From: Actinomycetospora soli
Lineage (GTDB): Bacteria > Actinomycetota > Actinomycetes > Mycobacteriales > Pseudonocardiaceae
Assembly: GCF_021026295.1 (NCBI RefSeq)
Contig: NZ_JAJNDA010000001.1
Span: 248,001-312,000, forward strand
DNA length: 64,000 nucleotides
Direction of reading: 5' to 3'
Part shown: positions 27,636 to 36,372 of the stretch, in pieces
Layout: each line of letters starts with the position of its first letter
How positions within the stretch are numbered: the stretch's first letter is position 1
Made by a program: the position numbers and the translations under genes
The notes under the pieces: generated by a model
Databases searched by the model: none
Seen by the model: the letters and a program-made list of their open reading frames with translations, nothing else
What the model was told of the DNA's origin: nothing

Positions 27636-27947
27636 CTAGGCAGCCGCGCCGAGCGCGGCGGCGAGGCGCAACGGGCCCGTCGCCTCGTCGTGCCTCCCCT
27701 GCCGCTGCAGCGACCGACCGAGCAGCAGGTGGGCGTACCCGTCGTCGGGACGGTCGGCGACGAGCAGGCGGGCCTGCTCCTCGGCCCGGCCCAGCTGCGC
27801 GGAGTGGTAGTAGGCACGCGCGAGCAGCAGCCGCGCCGCCGAGGCGTCCGGCTCGGCCTCGACGAGCTCGGCCAGCACGCGGGCGGCGTCGATCCACTGC
27901 CCGAGCTCGGCGTGGAAGGTGCCCCGGTCCCAGAGCGTGGTCTCCAT
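27636..27947 (-). CDS. Tetratricopeptide repeat protein
   Basis: 103 residues. It contains about three TPR units: TFHAELGQWIDAARVLAELVEAEP, ASAARLLLARAYYHSAQLGRAEEQARLLVADRP and GYAHLLLGRSLQRQGRHDEATGPLRLAAAL. Such single-domain TPR proteins mediate protein interactions. The ATG 27947 has a GGAGGCGAC ribosome site. The 140 bp to the next minus-strand gene (27495) hold no clear feature. Confidence 0.75.
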   Translation of the reverse strand: METTLWDRGTFHAELGQWIDAARVLAELVEAEPDASAARLLLARAYYHSAQLGRAEEQARLLVADRPDDGYAHLLLGRSLQRQGRHDEATGPLRLAAALGAAA

Positions 27948-28047
27948 GTCGCCTCCTCGCTTGACGTGTCAACCCTCCAACCGGGAGTTCGCCCACGTTG
28001 TTCCAGTCGCCGGTGGAGCCGGCGGCCCCGGCGGGTACGGCTCGACC

Positions 28048-29328
28048 ATGACCGCTCCGCTGTCCCCCGACGAGGCCCGCGCGCGCCTGCGCACCCTCGT
28101 CCCGCCCGGGGCCGACGTCATCGTGCCGATCGGACAGGGCGAGCCGCAGACACTGCTCGACCTGCTCGAGTCGATCGCCGACGAGCTCGACGGCGTGCGG
28201 GTGCACCGGATGGACCCGTTCGTCGAACGGCCGTACATCCGCGGGGAGTTCGGCGACCGGCTGCGCCACGTCGACTACTACCTCGGCCCGGGCTCGCGCG
28301 AGGCCTACCGGAAGGGGACGTGCGACCTCGTCCCCAACCACTTCTCCGAGATGCCCCTGCTGCTCCGGCAGGCCACGAAGCGCACCGTGGTCCTCGCCGC
28401 GGCCGCCGGTCCCGACGACGAGGGCCGCTTCAGCCTGGGCACGAACGCCGACTACGTCGCCTCGATGATCGGCGAGGTCCCCTTCCTGCTGGAGGCCACC
28501 TCGGCGATGCCGTTCACCCGCGGCGAGAACCTGCTGCGCGCCGACCAGGTGGCCGGGTGGATCGCGACCGACCGCGCCCTCCCGCCGGTGCGCCACCGCG
28601 ACCCCTCCCCCGCCGACCACGCGATCGCGGAGCTGGTGGCCGACATGGTCCCCGACGGGGCGTGCCTGCAGATCGGCGTCGGCGGCACCCCGGGCGCGGT
28701 CACCGCGGCGCTGACCGGTCACCGTGACCTCGGCATCCACACCGAGTGCCTCGCGAGCGGCCTCGCCCACCTCGTCGACCTCGGCGTCGTCACGGGAGTC
28801 CGCAAGAAGCAGCGCCCGGGCGAGCACGTCACCACCTTCTCGATCGGCGACGAGGCGATGCACCGCTGGCTCGACGGGCGCACCGACGTCATGTTCCTGC
28901 CGGTGGAGTGGACCAACGACCCCCGCGTGGTCGCCGAGGAGCCGAACTTCGTGTCGATCAACGCCACCACGGAGGTCGACCTCATGGGCCAGGCGGCCAG
29001 CGAGACGATCGCCGGCCGGTACTGGTCGTCCTCGGGTGGCCAGTCCGACTTCGCCCGCGGCGCCATGTACTCCGAGGGCGGCCGGGCGTTCCTCGTGACG
29101 CACGCGGCGACGTCGTCCGGGATGTCGCGCATCCGCGCCCAGCTCACGGCGGGCAGCGTGGTCACCACGCTGAAGAACACCGTCGACCACGTCGTGACCG
29201 AGTACGGCGTCGCCTCGCTGCGCGGACGCTCGATCGCCCAGCGCGCCCGGGAGCTGATCGCGATCGCCGCCCCGGAGCACCGCGACGAGCTGCGGTACGA
29301 GGCGAAGCGGTTCGAGCTCCTGCCGTAG
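28048..29328 (+). CDS. Acetyl-CoA hydrolase/CoA-transferase family protein
   Basis: 426 residues, class I CoA-transferase of the 4-hydroxybutyrate/succinyl-CoA:acetate type. The motifs LQIGVGGTPGAVTAAL (glycine-rich CoA loop), GIHTECLASGLAHLVDLG and the C-terminal VVTEYGVASLRGRSIAQRARELI are characteristic. It moves CoA between acetate or another short acid and an acyl-CoA. ATG 28048 is chosen because the family begins with a short helix; frame extends further upstream without a good ribosome site. It ends directly against the TetR gene on the other strand with no gap. Confidence 0.85.
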   Translation: MTAPLSPDEARARLRTLVPPGADVIVPIGQGEPQTLLDLLESIADELDGVRVHRMDPFVERPYIRGEFGDRLRHVDYYLGPGSREAYRKGTCDLVPNHFSEMPLLLRQATKRTVVLAAAAGPDDEGRFSLGTNADYVASMIGEVPFLLEATSAMPFTRGENLLRADQVAGWIATDRALPPVRHRDPSPADHAIAELVADMVPDGACLQIGVGGTPGAVTAALTGHRDLGIHTECLASGLAHLVDLGVVTGVRKKQRPGEHVTTFSIGDEAMHRWLDGRTDVMFLPVEWTNDPRVVAEEPNFVSINATTEVDLMGQAASETIAGRYWSSSGGQSDFARGAMYSEGGRAFLVTHAATSSGMSRIRAQLTAGSVVTTLKNTVDHVVTEYGVASLRGRSIAQRARELIAIAAPEHRDELRYEAKRFELLP

Positions 29329-29925
29329 TCAGCCGGCAGCGCCATCGATCAACGCCCGGGCGGCCCGCCGGGCCCGGGTCGCGGTCGGCACGTCGGTGAC
29401 GCGGTCGGCGGTGAGGAAGCCCTCGGCGTCGAGCGTGGCGTAGCCGTGGGCGAGGGCGACGACCTGCTCGGTGAGCTCCAGCGCCCCGTCGCCGGCGATC
29501 TCGCGGGCGGGGTCGAGGAACAGCGCCATCACCGCGCGTCCCGCCGCTGCGAGGTCGGCGTCGCGCGCCGCCCGGAGCGCCGGCGCGTAGACGACGTCGA
29601 AGCCGGTGCGGTGCTCGGCGACGAACACCGCGTACGCGCCCGCCGCCGCGGCGAGCCGGTCGCGGGGGTCGTCGTCGGTCGCGGCCGCCGCGACCGCCGC
29701 CGCCAGGCGCTCGGCGGCCCGGGCGGCGACGGCGGCGAGGAACCCGTCGCGGTCGGTGAAGTGCCGGTACGGGGCGGCGGTGCTGACACCGACGCGCCGC
29801 GCGACCTCCGCCACCGAGAACCCGGCCGGACCCGCCGTCGCGAGCTGCTCGAGCCCGGCGTCGAGCAGGGCCGACGGCAGGTCGCCGTGGTGGTACCGAC
29901 CGCGCTGTCGCGGGCCTCCGGGCAT
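29329..29925 (-). CDS. TetR-family transcriptional regulator
   Basis: 198 residues. The N-terminal HTH reads FSVAEVARRVGVSTAAPYRHFTDRDGFL; residues ~60-195 form the ligand-binding helical domain of the WHG type. ATG 29925. It is divergent from an SDR gene at 29996, and a perfect 7-2-7 inverted repeat in between is its likely operator. It probably represses the SDR and itself until an unknown ligand binds. Confidence 0.9.
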   Translation of the reverse strand: MPGGPRQRGRYHHGDLPSALLDAGLEQLATAGPAGFSVAEVARRVGVSTAAPYRHFTDRDGFLAAVAARAAERLAAAVAAAATDDDPRDRLAAAAGAYAVFVAEHRTGFDVVYAPALRAARDADLAAAGRAVMALFLDPAREIAGDGALELTEQVVALAHGYATLDAEGFLTADRVTDVPTATRARRAARALIDGAAG

Positions 29926-29964
29926 CGACCCTCCAACGATGTGAGAGGGCTGTTACTCTAGCAA

Positions 29965-29980
29965 GTGATAGACCTATCAC
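29965..29980. promoter_or_regulatory. TetR operator palindrome
   Basis: GTGATAG-AC-CTATCAC is a perfect inverted repeat in the 70-bp TetR/SDR intergenic region, 16 bp before the SDR ATG and just upstream of its AAGGAG ribosome site. AT-rich dyads of this size are typical TetR operators; the position would block transcription of the SDR. Confidence 0.7.
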
Positions 29981-29995
29981 ATCAAGGAGCGCACC

Positions 29996-30714
29996 ATGGA
30001 CGCACCCGTCGTCGTCATCACCGGGGCGAGCAGCGGGATCGGGGCGGCGACCGCCCGGCTGCTGGCGGGGCAGGGCGCGCGGCTGGTCCTCGGCGCCCGG
30101 CGGGCCGACCGCCTCGAGTCGCTGGCGGCCGAGCTCGGCGGGGAGGTCCGCACCCGCGCGACGGACGTGCGCTCGCGCGCGGACGTCGCCGCGCTCGTGG
30201 ACCTCGCCGTCGCGGCGTTCGGGCGGCTGGACGTGTTCGTCGCGAACGCCGGCATCGCGCATGTGGGCCCGCTCGACGAGCAGCCCGTCGACGCGTGGGA
30301 CGAGATGATCGACGTCAACCTGCGCGGCGTGCTGCACGGCGTGGCCGCCGCCCTCCCCCTGTTCCGGGCGCAGTCCGCGGGCCACCTGATCAGCATCGTG
30401 TCGACCTCGGGGCTGCGCATCGTGCGGACCAGGTCGTCTACGCCGCGACGAAGAACGCGGTGCGGACCCTGTGCGAGGGGCTGCGGCAGGAGGCCGGACC
30501 CCACCTGCGCGTCACCGCGATCTCCCCCGGGTTCACCGCCACCGAGTTCGTCGACGCGGTGGCCGACCCGACCCGTCGTCGGGAGTACCAGCGGCAGATG
30601 ACGGAGATCGCGATGCCGCCGGACGCGATCGCCCGTGCGGTCGCGTTCGCGATGGCGCAGCCGCCCGGGGTGGACGTCGGGGAGATCGTCGTCCGGCCGA
30701 CCGCGCAGAATTGA
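29996..30714 (+). pseudogene. SDR-family oxidoreductase, interrupted by a 1-base deletion
   Basis: ATG 29996 with AAGGAG. Frame 2 encodes a normal SDR start: TGASSGIGAATARLL, NAGIAHVG and the Ser-containing ISIVSTSGLRIV. At about 30424 the homology moves to frame 1, which continues DQVVYAATKNAVRTL (catalytic YAATK) to a natural end IVVRPTAQN with TGA at 30712-30714. Adding one C (GTG-CCG-GAC-CAG) restores a ~239-residue enzyme. Without it the protein loses the catalytic Tyr and Lys. The intact remainder suggests a sequencing artefact or a very recent mutation. Confidence 0.82.
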
Positions 30715-30761
30715 ACGTCGACCTCACGGCACGAACGCCGATCCGGGCGCACCATGGAGGC

Positions 30762-31172
30762 ATGGACCACGACCCCGCGGACCGGCCGGCCGAGACGCCC
30801 CGCCTGCGGGTCGGCCACGACGAGCGCACCGCCGCCATGCAGGCGCTCGACACCCACCTCGAGGCCGGGCGCCTCGACGTGGCCGAGTACAGCGACCGCT
30901 CGGCCGCCGCGGGCGCGGCGGTCTACCGCGACGAGCTCGACGCCCTGTTCCGCGACCTGCCGGAGCCGCACCTCGCCCCGGCCGGACAGGTCGTCCCGGC
31001 GCAGCCGCACCTGCCCGTACGGCACACGGTGTGGCCGGTCGCCCTGATCCCGGTCGTGCTGGCGCTGGGCATGGTGACCCTGACCGTGCTCGGGCACCCG
31101 GTGGGCTTCGTGATGTTCCCGCTGCTGTTCCTGCTGATGGGCACGCTCGGACACCGCCGCCGCCCGTTCTGA
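30762..31172 (+). CDS. DUF1707 domain membrane protein
   Basis: 136 residues. The N-terminal DUF1707 segment reads LRVGHDERTAAMQALDTHLEAGRLDVAEYSDR, followed by AVYRDELDALFRDLP. Two transmembrane helices follow (about 88-105 and 110-128, a short hairpin) and a basic GHRRRPF tail. DUF1707 proteins are common in actinobacteria as small membrane-anchored proteins of unknown role. Start ATG 30762 follows GGAGGC. Confidence 0.8.
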   Translation: MDHDPADRPAETPRLRVGHDERTAAMQALDTHLEAGRLDVAEYSDRSAAAGAAVYRDELDALFRDLPEPHLAPAGQVVPAQPHLPVRHTVWPVALIPVVLALGMVTLTVLGHPVGFVMFPLLFLLMGTLGHRRRPF

Positions 31173-31219
31173 GGCAGTAGGTTCCTCCCGCCGCACCGTC
31201 GAGGCCAGGAGGTCCGTAC

Positions 31220-32113
31220 ATGAGCCGCGAGATCCGCACCGTCGTCGACGGCCTGTCGTTCACCGAGTGCCCGCGCTGGCACGAGGACCGGCTGTGGTTC
31301 GTCGACTTCTACACCCACCGTGTGCTCTCGGCCCGCGAGGACGGCGCCGACCTGCGCACCGAGCTCGAGATTCCGGCACAGCCCTCGGGCATCGGCTGGC
31401 TCCCCGACGGTCGGCTGATCGCGGTGTCCGCGCTCGACCGCCGGATCCTGCGCCGGGAGGACGACGGGTCGGTCGTGACCCACGCCGACCTCTCCGACCA
31501 CGTGCCCGCGCAGCTCAACGACATGGTCGTCGACTCGACCACCGGCCGCGCCTGGGTCGGCAACTTCGGCTTCGACCTCATGGGCGGCGCCCCGGTCGCC
31601 CCGACGACGGTCTTCCGCGTCGATCCCGACGGCTCGGTGACCGCCGCGGCCGAGGACCTGTGGTTCCCCAACGGCAGCGTCGTCTCCGGCGGCACCCTGC
31701 TCGTCGACGAGACCTTCGGCAACCGCATCAGCGCCTTCGACATCCACGACGACGGGTCGCTCGGCCCGCGCCGCGACTGGGCCACGTTCGGCGCGCTGCC
31801 GACGTCGTCCGACCTCGGGACGGTGCTGGGCGGCCAGCTCGTCGTCGGCCCCGACGGCTGCTCGCCGCGGCTCGACGCCGAGGGGTGCCTGTGGGTCGCG
31901 GACGCGCTGGGCAACCGGGCGATCCGGGTCCGCGAGGGCGGCGAGATCGTCGACGCCGTGGAGGCGGGCACCGGCGTGTACGCGTGCGGACTGGGCGGGT
32001 CCGACGGCCGGACCCTCTACCTCTGCACCGCGCCGGACTTCCACGCCGAGGCCCGGCGCGCGGCCCGGGAGGCGGCCGTGCAGGCGGTCACCGTGGACGT
32101 GCCGGCCGCCTAG
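31220..32113 (+). CDS. SMP-30/gluconolactonase family protein
   Basis: 297 residues, six-bladed beta-propeller. The motifs LSFTECPRWHEDRLWFVD (metal-binding Glu), PSGIGWLPDGRLI, LNDMVVDSTTGRAWVGNFGFD and PNGSVVSGGTLLVDETFGNRI carry the conserved Glu, Asn and Asp that bind a divalent metal. Family members hydrolyse sugar lactones or similar. ATG 31220 has CCAGGAGG upstream. The end overlaps the convergent glycosyltransferase by 4 bp. Confidence 0.87.
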   Translation: MSREIRTVVDGLSFTECPRWHEDRLWFVDFYTHRVLSAREDGADLRTELEIPAQPSGIGWLPDGRLIAVSALDRRILRREDDGSVVTHADLSDHVPAQLNDMVVDSTTGRAWVGNFGFDLMGGAPVAPTTVFRVDPDGSVTAAAEDLWFPNGSVVSGGTLLVDETFGNRISAFDIHDDGSLGPRRDWATFGALPTSSDLGTVLGGQLVVGPDGCSPRLDAEGCLWVADALGNRAIRVREGGEIVDAVEAGTGVYACGLGGSDGRTLYLCTAPDFHAEARRAAREAAVQAVTVDVPAA

Positions 32114-33291
32114 ACGACATCGAGCGCGGCGCCCTCCCGGGCCCGGGCCAGCACCCGGCCGTACAGGTCGAGGTAGGCCCGGGCCATGATCTCCGGCGTG
32201 TGGCGGGCGGACGCGGCGGCCCGGCACGCGGCGCGGTCGAGCGCGGTCTCGCCCCGCGCGGCGAGGAACCCGGCGAGGGCGTCCTCGTCGTCGGGCGCCA
32301 CGAGGTGGCCCGTCCGGCCCGGGTCGAGCAGCTCGGGCAGGCAGCCCCGCGCGTAGCCCACGACCGGTGTGCCCAGCGCGAGCGACTCGACGACGCCGGT
32401 GCCGCCGGGCTCGTCCCAGTGCAGGGGGCAGAGCTGCGCGCTCGACCCGGCGAGCAGCCGGTCGCGGTCCTCGCCGTGCAGCGCACCCGCCCACCGCACG
32501 AGGTCGTCGTCGAGCAGCGGGGCCACCGCCTCGAGGAACCAGGTGACGTCGGGGTGCTCCCGCGCCCGCGGGTCGGTCGCGAGGGCGTGCCGGAGGGCGG
32601 CCGGGTCGCCGTACGGGCCGACGGGGCCGGCGAGCACCACCCGCCGTCCGGTCCGCCGGGCCAGCCGGGCCGCGACGTCCTGCCCCTTCGCCGGGGTGAG
32701 CCGCGCGAGCACCACCAGCCGGTCCTCGACGACGTCGGGCGGGCGGCGGGTCGTGGCCAGCGGCGTCGCGAGCGGGACGTGGCCCAGCGCGTGGGCGCGC
32801 AGCGCGGCGGGCGCCCGGGCGAGCTGGTCGGCGGACACCCCGTTGACGAGGACGCGGCCCCGGCCGTCGAACCGGCCGTACAGCTCGGGGTGCTTCGTGA
32901 GGTCCCAGTGCAGGGTGTGCAGCACGGGCGGCCCGGCGTCGGCGTAGGCCACCAGCCCCCACGCCTCGAGGTGGGAGTGCACGAGATCGATGTCGGAGCG
33001 GGCGCGCAGCTCGGCGCGGACCCGCTCGACGTGGGCGGCGGCGATCCCCATGACGCGGTTGTAGGGCGCGGCGAGCGCGGCGAAACGGGGTTCGTCGAAG
33101 GCGGACAGCCGCTCGTCGACCGCCAGCCGACTCGTCCCGACGGTCGCGAGCACGACGCGCACCCCGAGCCGGCGCAGCTCCGGAACCAGGGTCGCGACGA
33201 CGGCCTCGATCCCGCCGTAGCCCTCCGGGGGCACCGGCAGCCACGGTCCCGCGTCGAGCAGGACGGTCGGGCCGGCCCCGGAGGTGGTCAT
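32110..33291 (-). CDS. Glycosyltransferase family 4 protein
   Basis: 393 residues, GT-B fold. The acceptor-side loop PPEGYGGIEAVVATLVPEL and the donor-side motif DEPGGTGVVESLALGTPVVGYARGCLPELL (the GT4 E-x7-E region) are clear. Residue stretch VVLARLTPAKGQDVAARLARRTG is the usual start of the donor domain. ATG 33291 overlaps the gpgS stop, so this gene is coupled to gpgS. It may add a hexose to a glucosylglycerate-type acceptor, but that is inference. Confidence 0.85.
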   Translation of the reverse strand: MTTSGAGPTVLLDAGPWLPVPPEGYGGIEAVVATLVPELRRLGVRVVLATVGTSRLAVDERLSAFDEPRFAALAAPYNRVMGIAAAHVERVRAELRARSDIDLVHSHLEAWGLVAYADAGPPVLHTLHWDLTKHPELYGRFDGRGRVLVNGVSADQLARAPAALRAHALGHVPLATPLATTRRPPDVVEDRLVVLARLTPAKGQDVAARLARRTGRRVVLAGPVGPYGDPAALRHALATDPRAREHPDVTWFLEAVAPLLDDDLVRWAGALHGEDRDRLLAGSSAQLCPLHWDEPGGTGVVESLALGTPVVGYARGCLPELLDPGRTGHLVAPDDEDALAGFLAARGETALDRAACRAAASARHTPEIMARAYLDLYGRVLARAREGAALDVV

Positions 33292-34268
33292 CACGCCACC
33301 GGCCGCCCGGCGAGCAGCTCGCGGACCGGCGGACGTTCGGTGACGGCGACGTCGGTGACCACCACCTCGCGGTCCAGGACGTCCGCCGTCGGCGTGTCGG
33401 CCCGGTGGAACTGCACGAGCGTCGGCGCGACCGGCAGGCGGACGAGGACGCCGTCGCGCTCGAGGCGGACGGCGGCCGCGAGCTGGATCTGGGCCGCCAT
33501 CCGCCCGAGGGTGTGCAGGTCGTGGTGGCGGTGGACCCGCACCCCGAGGTCGACCTGGGCCATGGCGTCGAGCCCCACCCGGTCGAGGACGTCGACGAGC
33601 ATGCCGAGCTCGACGCCGTAGCCGGTGAGGAACGGGATCGCCTCGAGCAGCTCGCGCCTCGCGGCGAACTCCCCCGCCAGCGGCTGGACGAACCCGGCGA
33701 GCGCGGGCCACGCGAGGTTGATCAGCGGCCGGGCCAGCAGCTCCGACACCCGGCCCCCGCCGTCGACGTCCACGCCGCCTCCGACGATCAGCGGCCGGTG
33801 GTAGAAGCCCTTGACGAAGGCCACGCCCGGATCGTCGAACAGAGGCCCGAGCAGGCCGGTCACGAACCCCGGACCGAAGTCGCGCAGGTCGACGTCGACC
33901 GCGACGACCAGGTCGCCGGTGCAGGCGATCAGCCCCTTCCACAGGGCCTCGCCCTTCCCCTCGGCGGCGGGCAGGTCCGGACGCACCGCGTCCTGCGCCA
34001 CGACCCGCGCGCCGGCCGCGGCCGCGACGGCCGCGGTGGCGTCGACCGAGCACGAGTCGACCACCAGGATTTCGTCCACGAGGCCGACGCGCTCGACCAG
34101 CACGTCCCGGATGACCGCCACGATCGCGCCGACGGTCTCGGCCTCGTCGCGGGCCGGGAGCCCCACGCTCACCCGCCGGTCGTCCTTGCGCTCCACCAGC
34201 TGGTCCAACGACCAGTCGTCCACGCGACCGGACCGCCGGGAGAGCCAGCTGCGTCCCTCGGGAAGCAT
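33291..34268 (-). CDS. gpgS: Glucosyl-3-phosphoglycerate synthase
   Basis: About 325 residues, matching the ~324 of mycobacterial GpgS. GT2-like GT81 fold: VSVGLPARDEAETVGAIVAVI for nucleotide-sugar binding, VVDSCSVDATAAVAAAAGA, AEGKGEALWKGLIACTGD and the metal-binding DVDLRDFGPGF (DxD). GYGVELGMLVDVLDRVGLDAMAQVDLGVRVHRHHDL is the conserved catalytic and 3-phosphoglycerate region. The enzyme makes glucosyl-3-phosphoglycerate, precursor of glucosylglycerate and of methylglucose lipopolysaccharide. ATG 34268 is chosen for length; an in-frame GTG lies at 34289. Confidence 0.88.
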   Translation of the reverse strand: MLPEGRSWLSRRSGRVDDWSLDQLVERKDDRRVSVGLPARDEAETVGAIVAVIRDVLVERVGLVDEILVVDSCSVDATAAVAAAAGARVVAQDAVRPDLPAAEGKGEALWKGLIACTGDLVVAVDVDLRDFGPGFVTGLLGPLFDDPGVAFVKGFYHRPLIVGGGVDVDGGGRVSELLARPLINLAWPALAGFVQPLAGEFAARRELLEAIPFLTGYGVELGMLVDVLDRVGLDAMAQVDLGVRVHRHHDLHTLGRMAAQIQLAAAVRLERDGVLVRLPVAPTLVQFHRADTPTADVLDREVVVTDVAVTERPPVRELLAGRPVA

Positions 34269-34317
34269 GTCCCGTGGTGCCCGTTTCACCCGTTCGGGTA
34301 CCAGCGTGTTCGTGACG

Positions 34318-35292
34318 GTGACCAAGAGCGACGTCGGCGTCCGTGTAGGTCTCGTCGGGGCGGGCGGGGTGGCGCGGCGCCACGCCGGGACGCTCGCGGC
34401 GATGCCGGAGGTGGAGCTCGTCGGGGTGGTCGACCCGGACGCCACCCGGGCCGCGGACCTCGCCGCGGAGGTCGGGACGACGCCCGCGGCCGACGTCGAC
34501 GGACTGCTCGCCCGCGGCCTCGACGCGGCGTGGGTCTGCGTGCCGCCCGCTGCCCACGGCGAACCCGAGCGGCGCCTCGCCGCCGCCGGCGTCCACCTCT
34601 TCGTCGAGAAGCCCCTCGGTCTCGACGTCGCCCTGGCCGAGGACGTGCGGGACGAGGTCCGGGCGGCGGGCGTCGCGACCGCCGTGGGCCACCACTGGCG
34701 GTCCTCGGCCGTCGTCGCCCGCGCGCGACAGCTGCTCGCGGGGCGGAACGTCCGGCTCGTCGTCGCGACCTGGCTCGACCGGGTCCCGCCGGTGCCGTGG
34801 TGGTCGCAGCGGGCCGCGTCGGGCGGGCAGGTGGTGGAGCAGGCCGTGCACGTCCTCGACGTGGCACGGCTGCTCGCCGGGGAGGTCGTCGCGGTGCACG
34901 CCGTGGTGGACGCCGCGCCCCCGGCCGGCGGCGACGTCGACTCCGCCACCGCGGGCACGCTGCTCTTCGCGAGCGGGGCCGTGGGAACGGTGGCGGCGAC
35001 CTGCCGTCTGGGGTGGAAGCACCGCGCGGGCGTGGAGGTCTACGCCGACGACCTCGCCGTGACGATCACCGAGGACAAGCTCGAGGTCCGCGACCCCGAG
35101 GGGACGTGGTCGGTGGAGGTGGACCCGGCCGTGGCGCGCGGCGCCGCCGACCGCTCCTTCGTCGACCACCTCCTGGGGCGGCCGGGTCCCGGGACGGTCG
35201 TCGACTACGACGAGGCCCTCCGCACCCACCGGCTGGCGTGCGCGCTCGCCGACGCGGCCGCCTCCGGCGCGACGATCCGGCTCGATGGCTGA
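34318..35292 (+). CDS. Gfo/Idh/MocA-family oxidoreductase
   Basis: About 324 residues. Rossmann motif GLVGAGGVARRHAGTLAAM, then the family hallmark FVEKPLG near residue 98. The C-terminal half is the alpha/beta dimerisation domain with the stretch GQVVEQAVHVLDVARLLAGEV, where a catalytic His is expected. It is an NAD(P)-dependent sugar or cyclitol dehydrogenase. Three in-frame GTGs (34306, 34312, 34318) could start it; 34318 gives MTKSDVGVRVG. Divergent from gpgS with only ~50 bp between starts, and overlapping the next gene by 8 bp. Confidence 0.82.
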   Translation: MTKSDVGVRVGLVGAGGVARRHAGTLAAMPEVELVGVVDPDATRAADLAAEVGTTPAADVDGLLARGLDAAWVCVPPAAHGEPERRLAAAGVHLFVEKPLGLDVALAEDVRDEVRAAGVATAVGHHWRSSAVVARARQLLAGRNVRLVVATWLDRVPPVPWWSQRAASGGQVVEQAVHVLDVARLLAGEVVAVHAVVDAAPPAGGDVDSATAGTLLFASGAVGTVAATCRLGWKHRAGVEVYADDLAVTITEDKLEVRDPEGTWSVEVDPAVARGAADRSFVDHLLGRPGPGTVVDYDEALRTHRLACALADAAASGATIRLDG

Positions 35293-36370
35293 CCGCGCGC
35301 AGGTCCTCGTCGTCGAGGCTCCCGGGCGGGTCCGCCTCGTTCCCGACGACGAGCCGGGCCCGCTCCCCGACGACGGGCTCGACGTCCGCACCCGGTACTC
35401 CGGCCTGTCCGCGGGCACCGACCTGAGCTGGGTCAAGGGCACCAACCCGATGCTGCACCACGCGTGGGACCCGGAACTCGGCCTGTTCGACCCGGACCGT
35501 CCGGGGACGGGCTATCCCGTCCGGAAGGTCGGCTACATGCAGGTCGGCGAGGTCGTCGCGGCCGGGCCCGCGGCCCCGCACACCGTGGGCGCGCACGTCG
35601 CCATGACCTACGGCCACCGCACCGCCCACCGGGCCGACCCGGCCCGCGAGCGGATCGTCGCGCTACCGCCCGACCTCGACCCGGTGCTCGGCATCTACGC
35701 CGCGCACATGGGCCCGATCTGCGCCAACGGGGTGCTGCACGCCGCCGCCGAGGAGGGGTCGGACGCGCTCGGGGGCGGCGTCGTCGACCGGACGGTGGCC
35801 GTGGTCGGTGCGGGGGTGGTCGGGCTGCTCGTCGGCCTGTTCGCCGCCACGCTGGGCGCGGCGTCGGTGACCGTGCTCGACCCGACCGCGGAGCGTCGCG
35901 CCGTGGCCGGGGCGCTCGGGCTCGCCACGCGCGACCCGGGGGACGTCTCCGACCTCAAACGCGGGTGGCGGCACGGCCCCGGCGACCACGGCGCGGACGT
36001 CGTGTTCCAGTGCCGCGGGCGGTCGGCCGCCCTGGCGCTGGCCCTGCGGCTGCTGCGCCCTCAGGGCACCGTCATCGACCTCGCCTTCTACGCCGACGGC
36101 GCGGACGCGGTCCGGCTCGGCGAGGAGTTCCACCACAACGGGCTGGGCGTGCGGTGCGCGCAGATCGGGCGGGTGCCCCGGTCGCTGCGCGGGGCCTGGG
36201 ACCGCGACCGGCTGTCGGCCGCGACCCTCGACCTCCTCGCCGCGCGGGGCGCCGACCTGCTCGCGCACGTGATCACCGACCGGGTCCCGCTGGCGGCCGC
36301 CCCCGAGCACCTGACCGCCCTCGCGGACGGCCGGCGCCCGGTGGGCGTGCAGACGGTGTTCACCGCCTGA
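35285..36370 (+). CDS. MDR-family zinc-binding-type dehydrogenase
   Basis: 361 residues. It has the GroES-like N-terminal domain (RYSGLSAGTDLSWVKG, GYMQVGEVVAAG) and the nucleotide-binding VAVVGAGVVGLLVGLFAATLG, but lacks the four-Cys structural zinc site. The segment GADVVFQCRGRSAALALALRLLRPQGTVIDLAFY is the usual MDR core. It is translated in overlap with the Gfo/Idh gene, so both likely process the same polyol or sugar. Substrate unknown. Confidence 0.8.
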   Translation: MADRAQVLVVEAPGRVRLVPDDEPGPLPDDGLDVRTRYSGLSAGTDLSWVKGTNPMLHHAWDPELGLFDPDRPGTGYPVRKVGYMQVGEVVAAGPAAPHTVGAHVAMTYGHRTAHRADPARERIVALPPDLDPVLGIYAAHMGPICANGVLHAAAEEGSDALGGGVVDRTVAVVGAGVVGLLVGLFAATLGAASVTVLDPTAERRAVAGALGLATRDPGDVSDLKRGWRHGPGDHGADVVFQCRGRSAALALALRLLRPQGTVIDLAFYADGADAVRLGEEFHHNGLGVRCAQIGRVPRSLRGAWDRDRLSAATLDLLAARGADLLAHVITDRVPLAAAPEHLTALADGRRPVGVQTVFTA

Positions 36371-36372
36371 CG

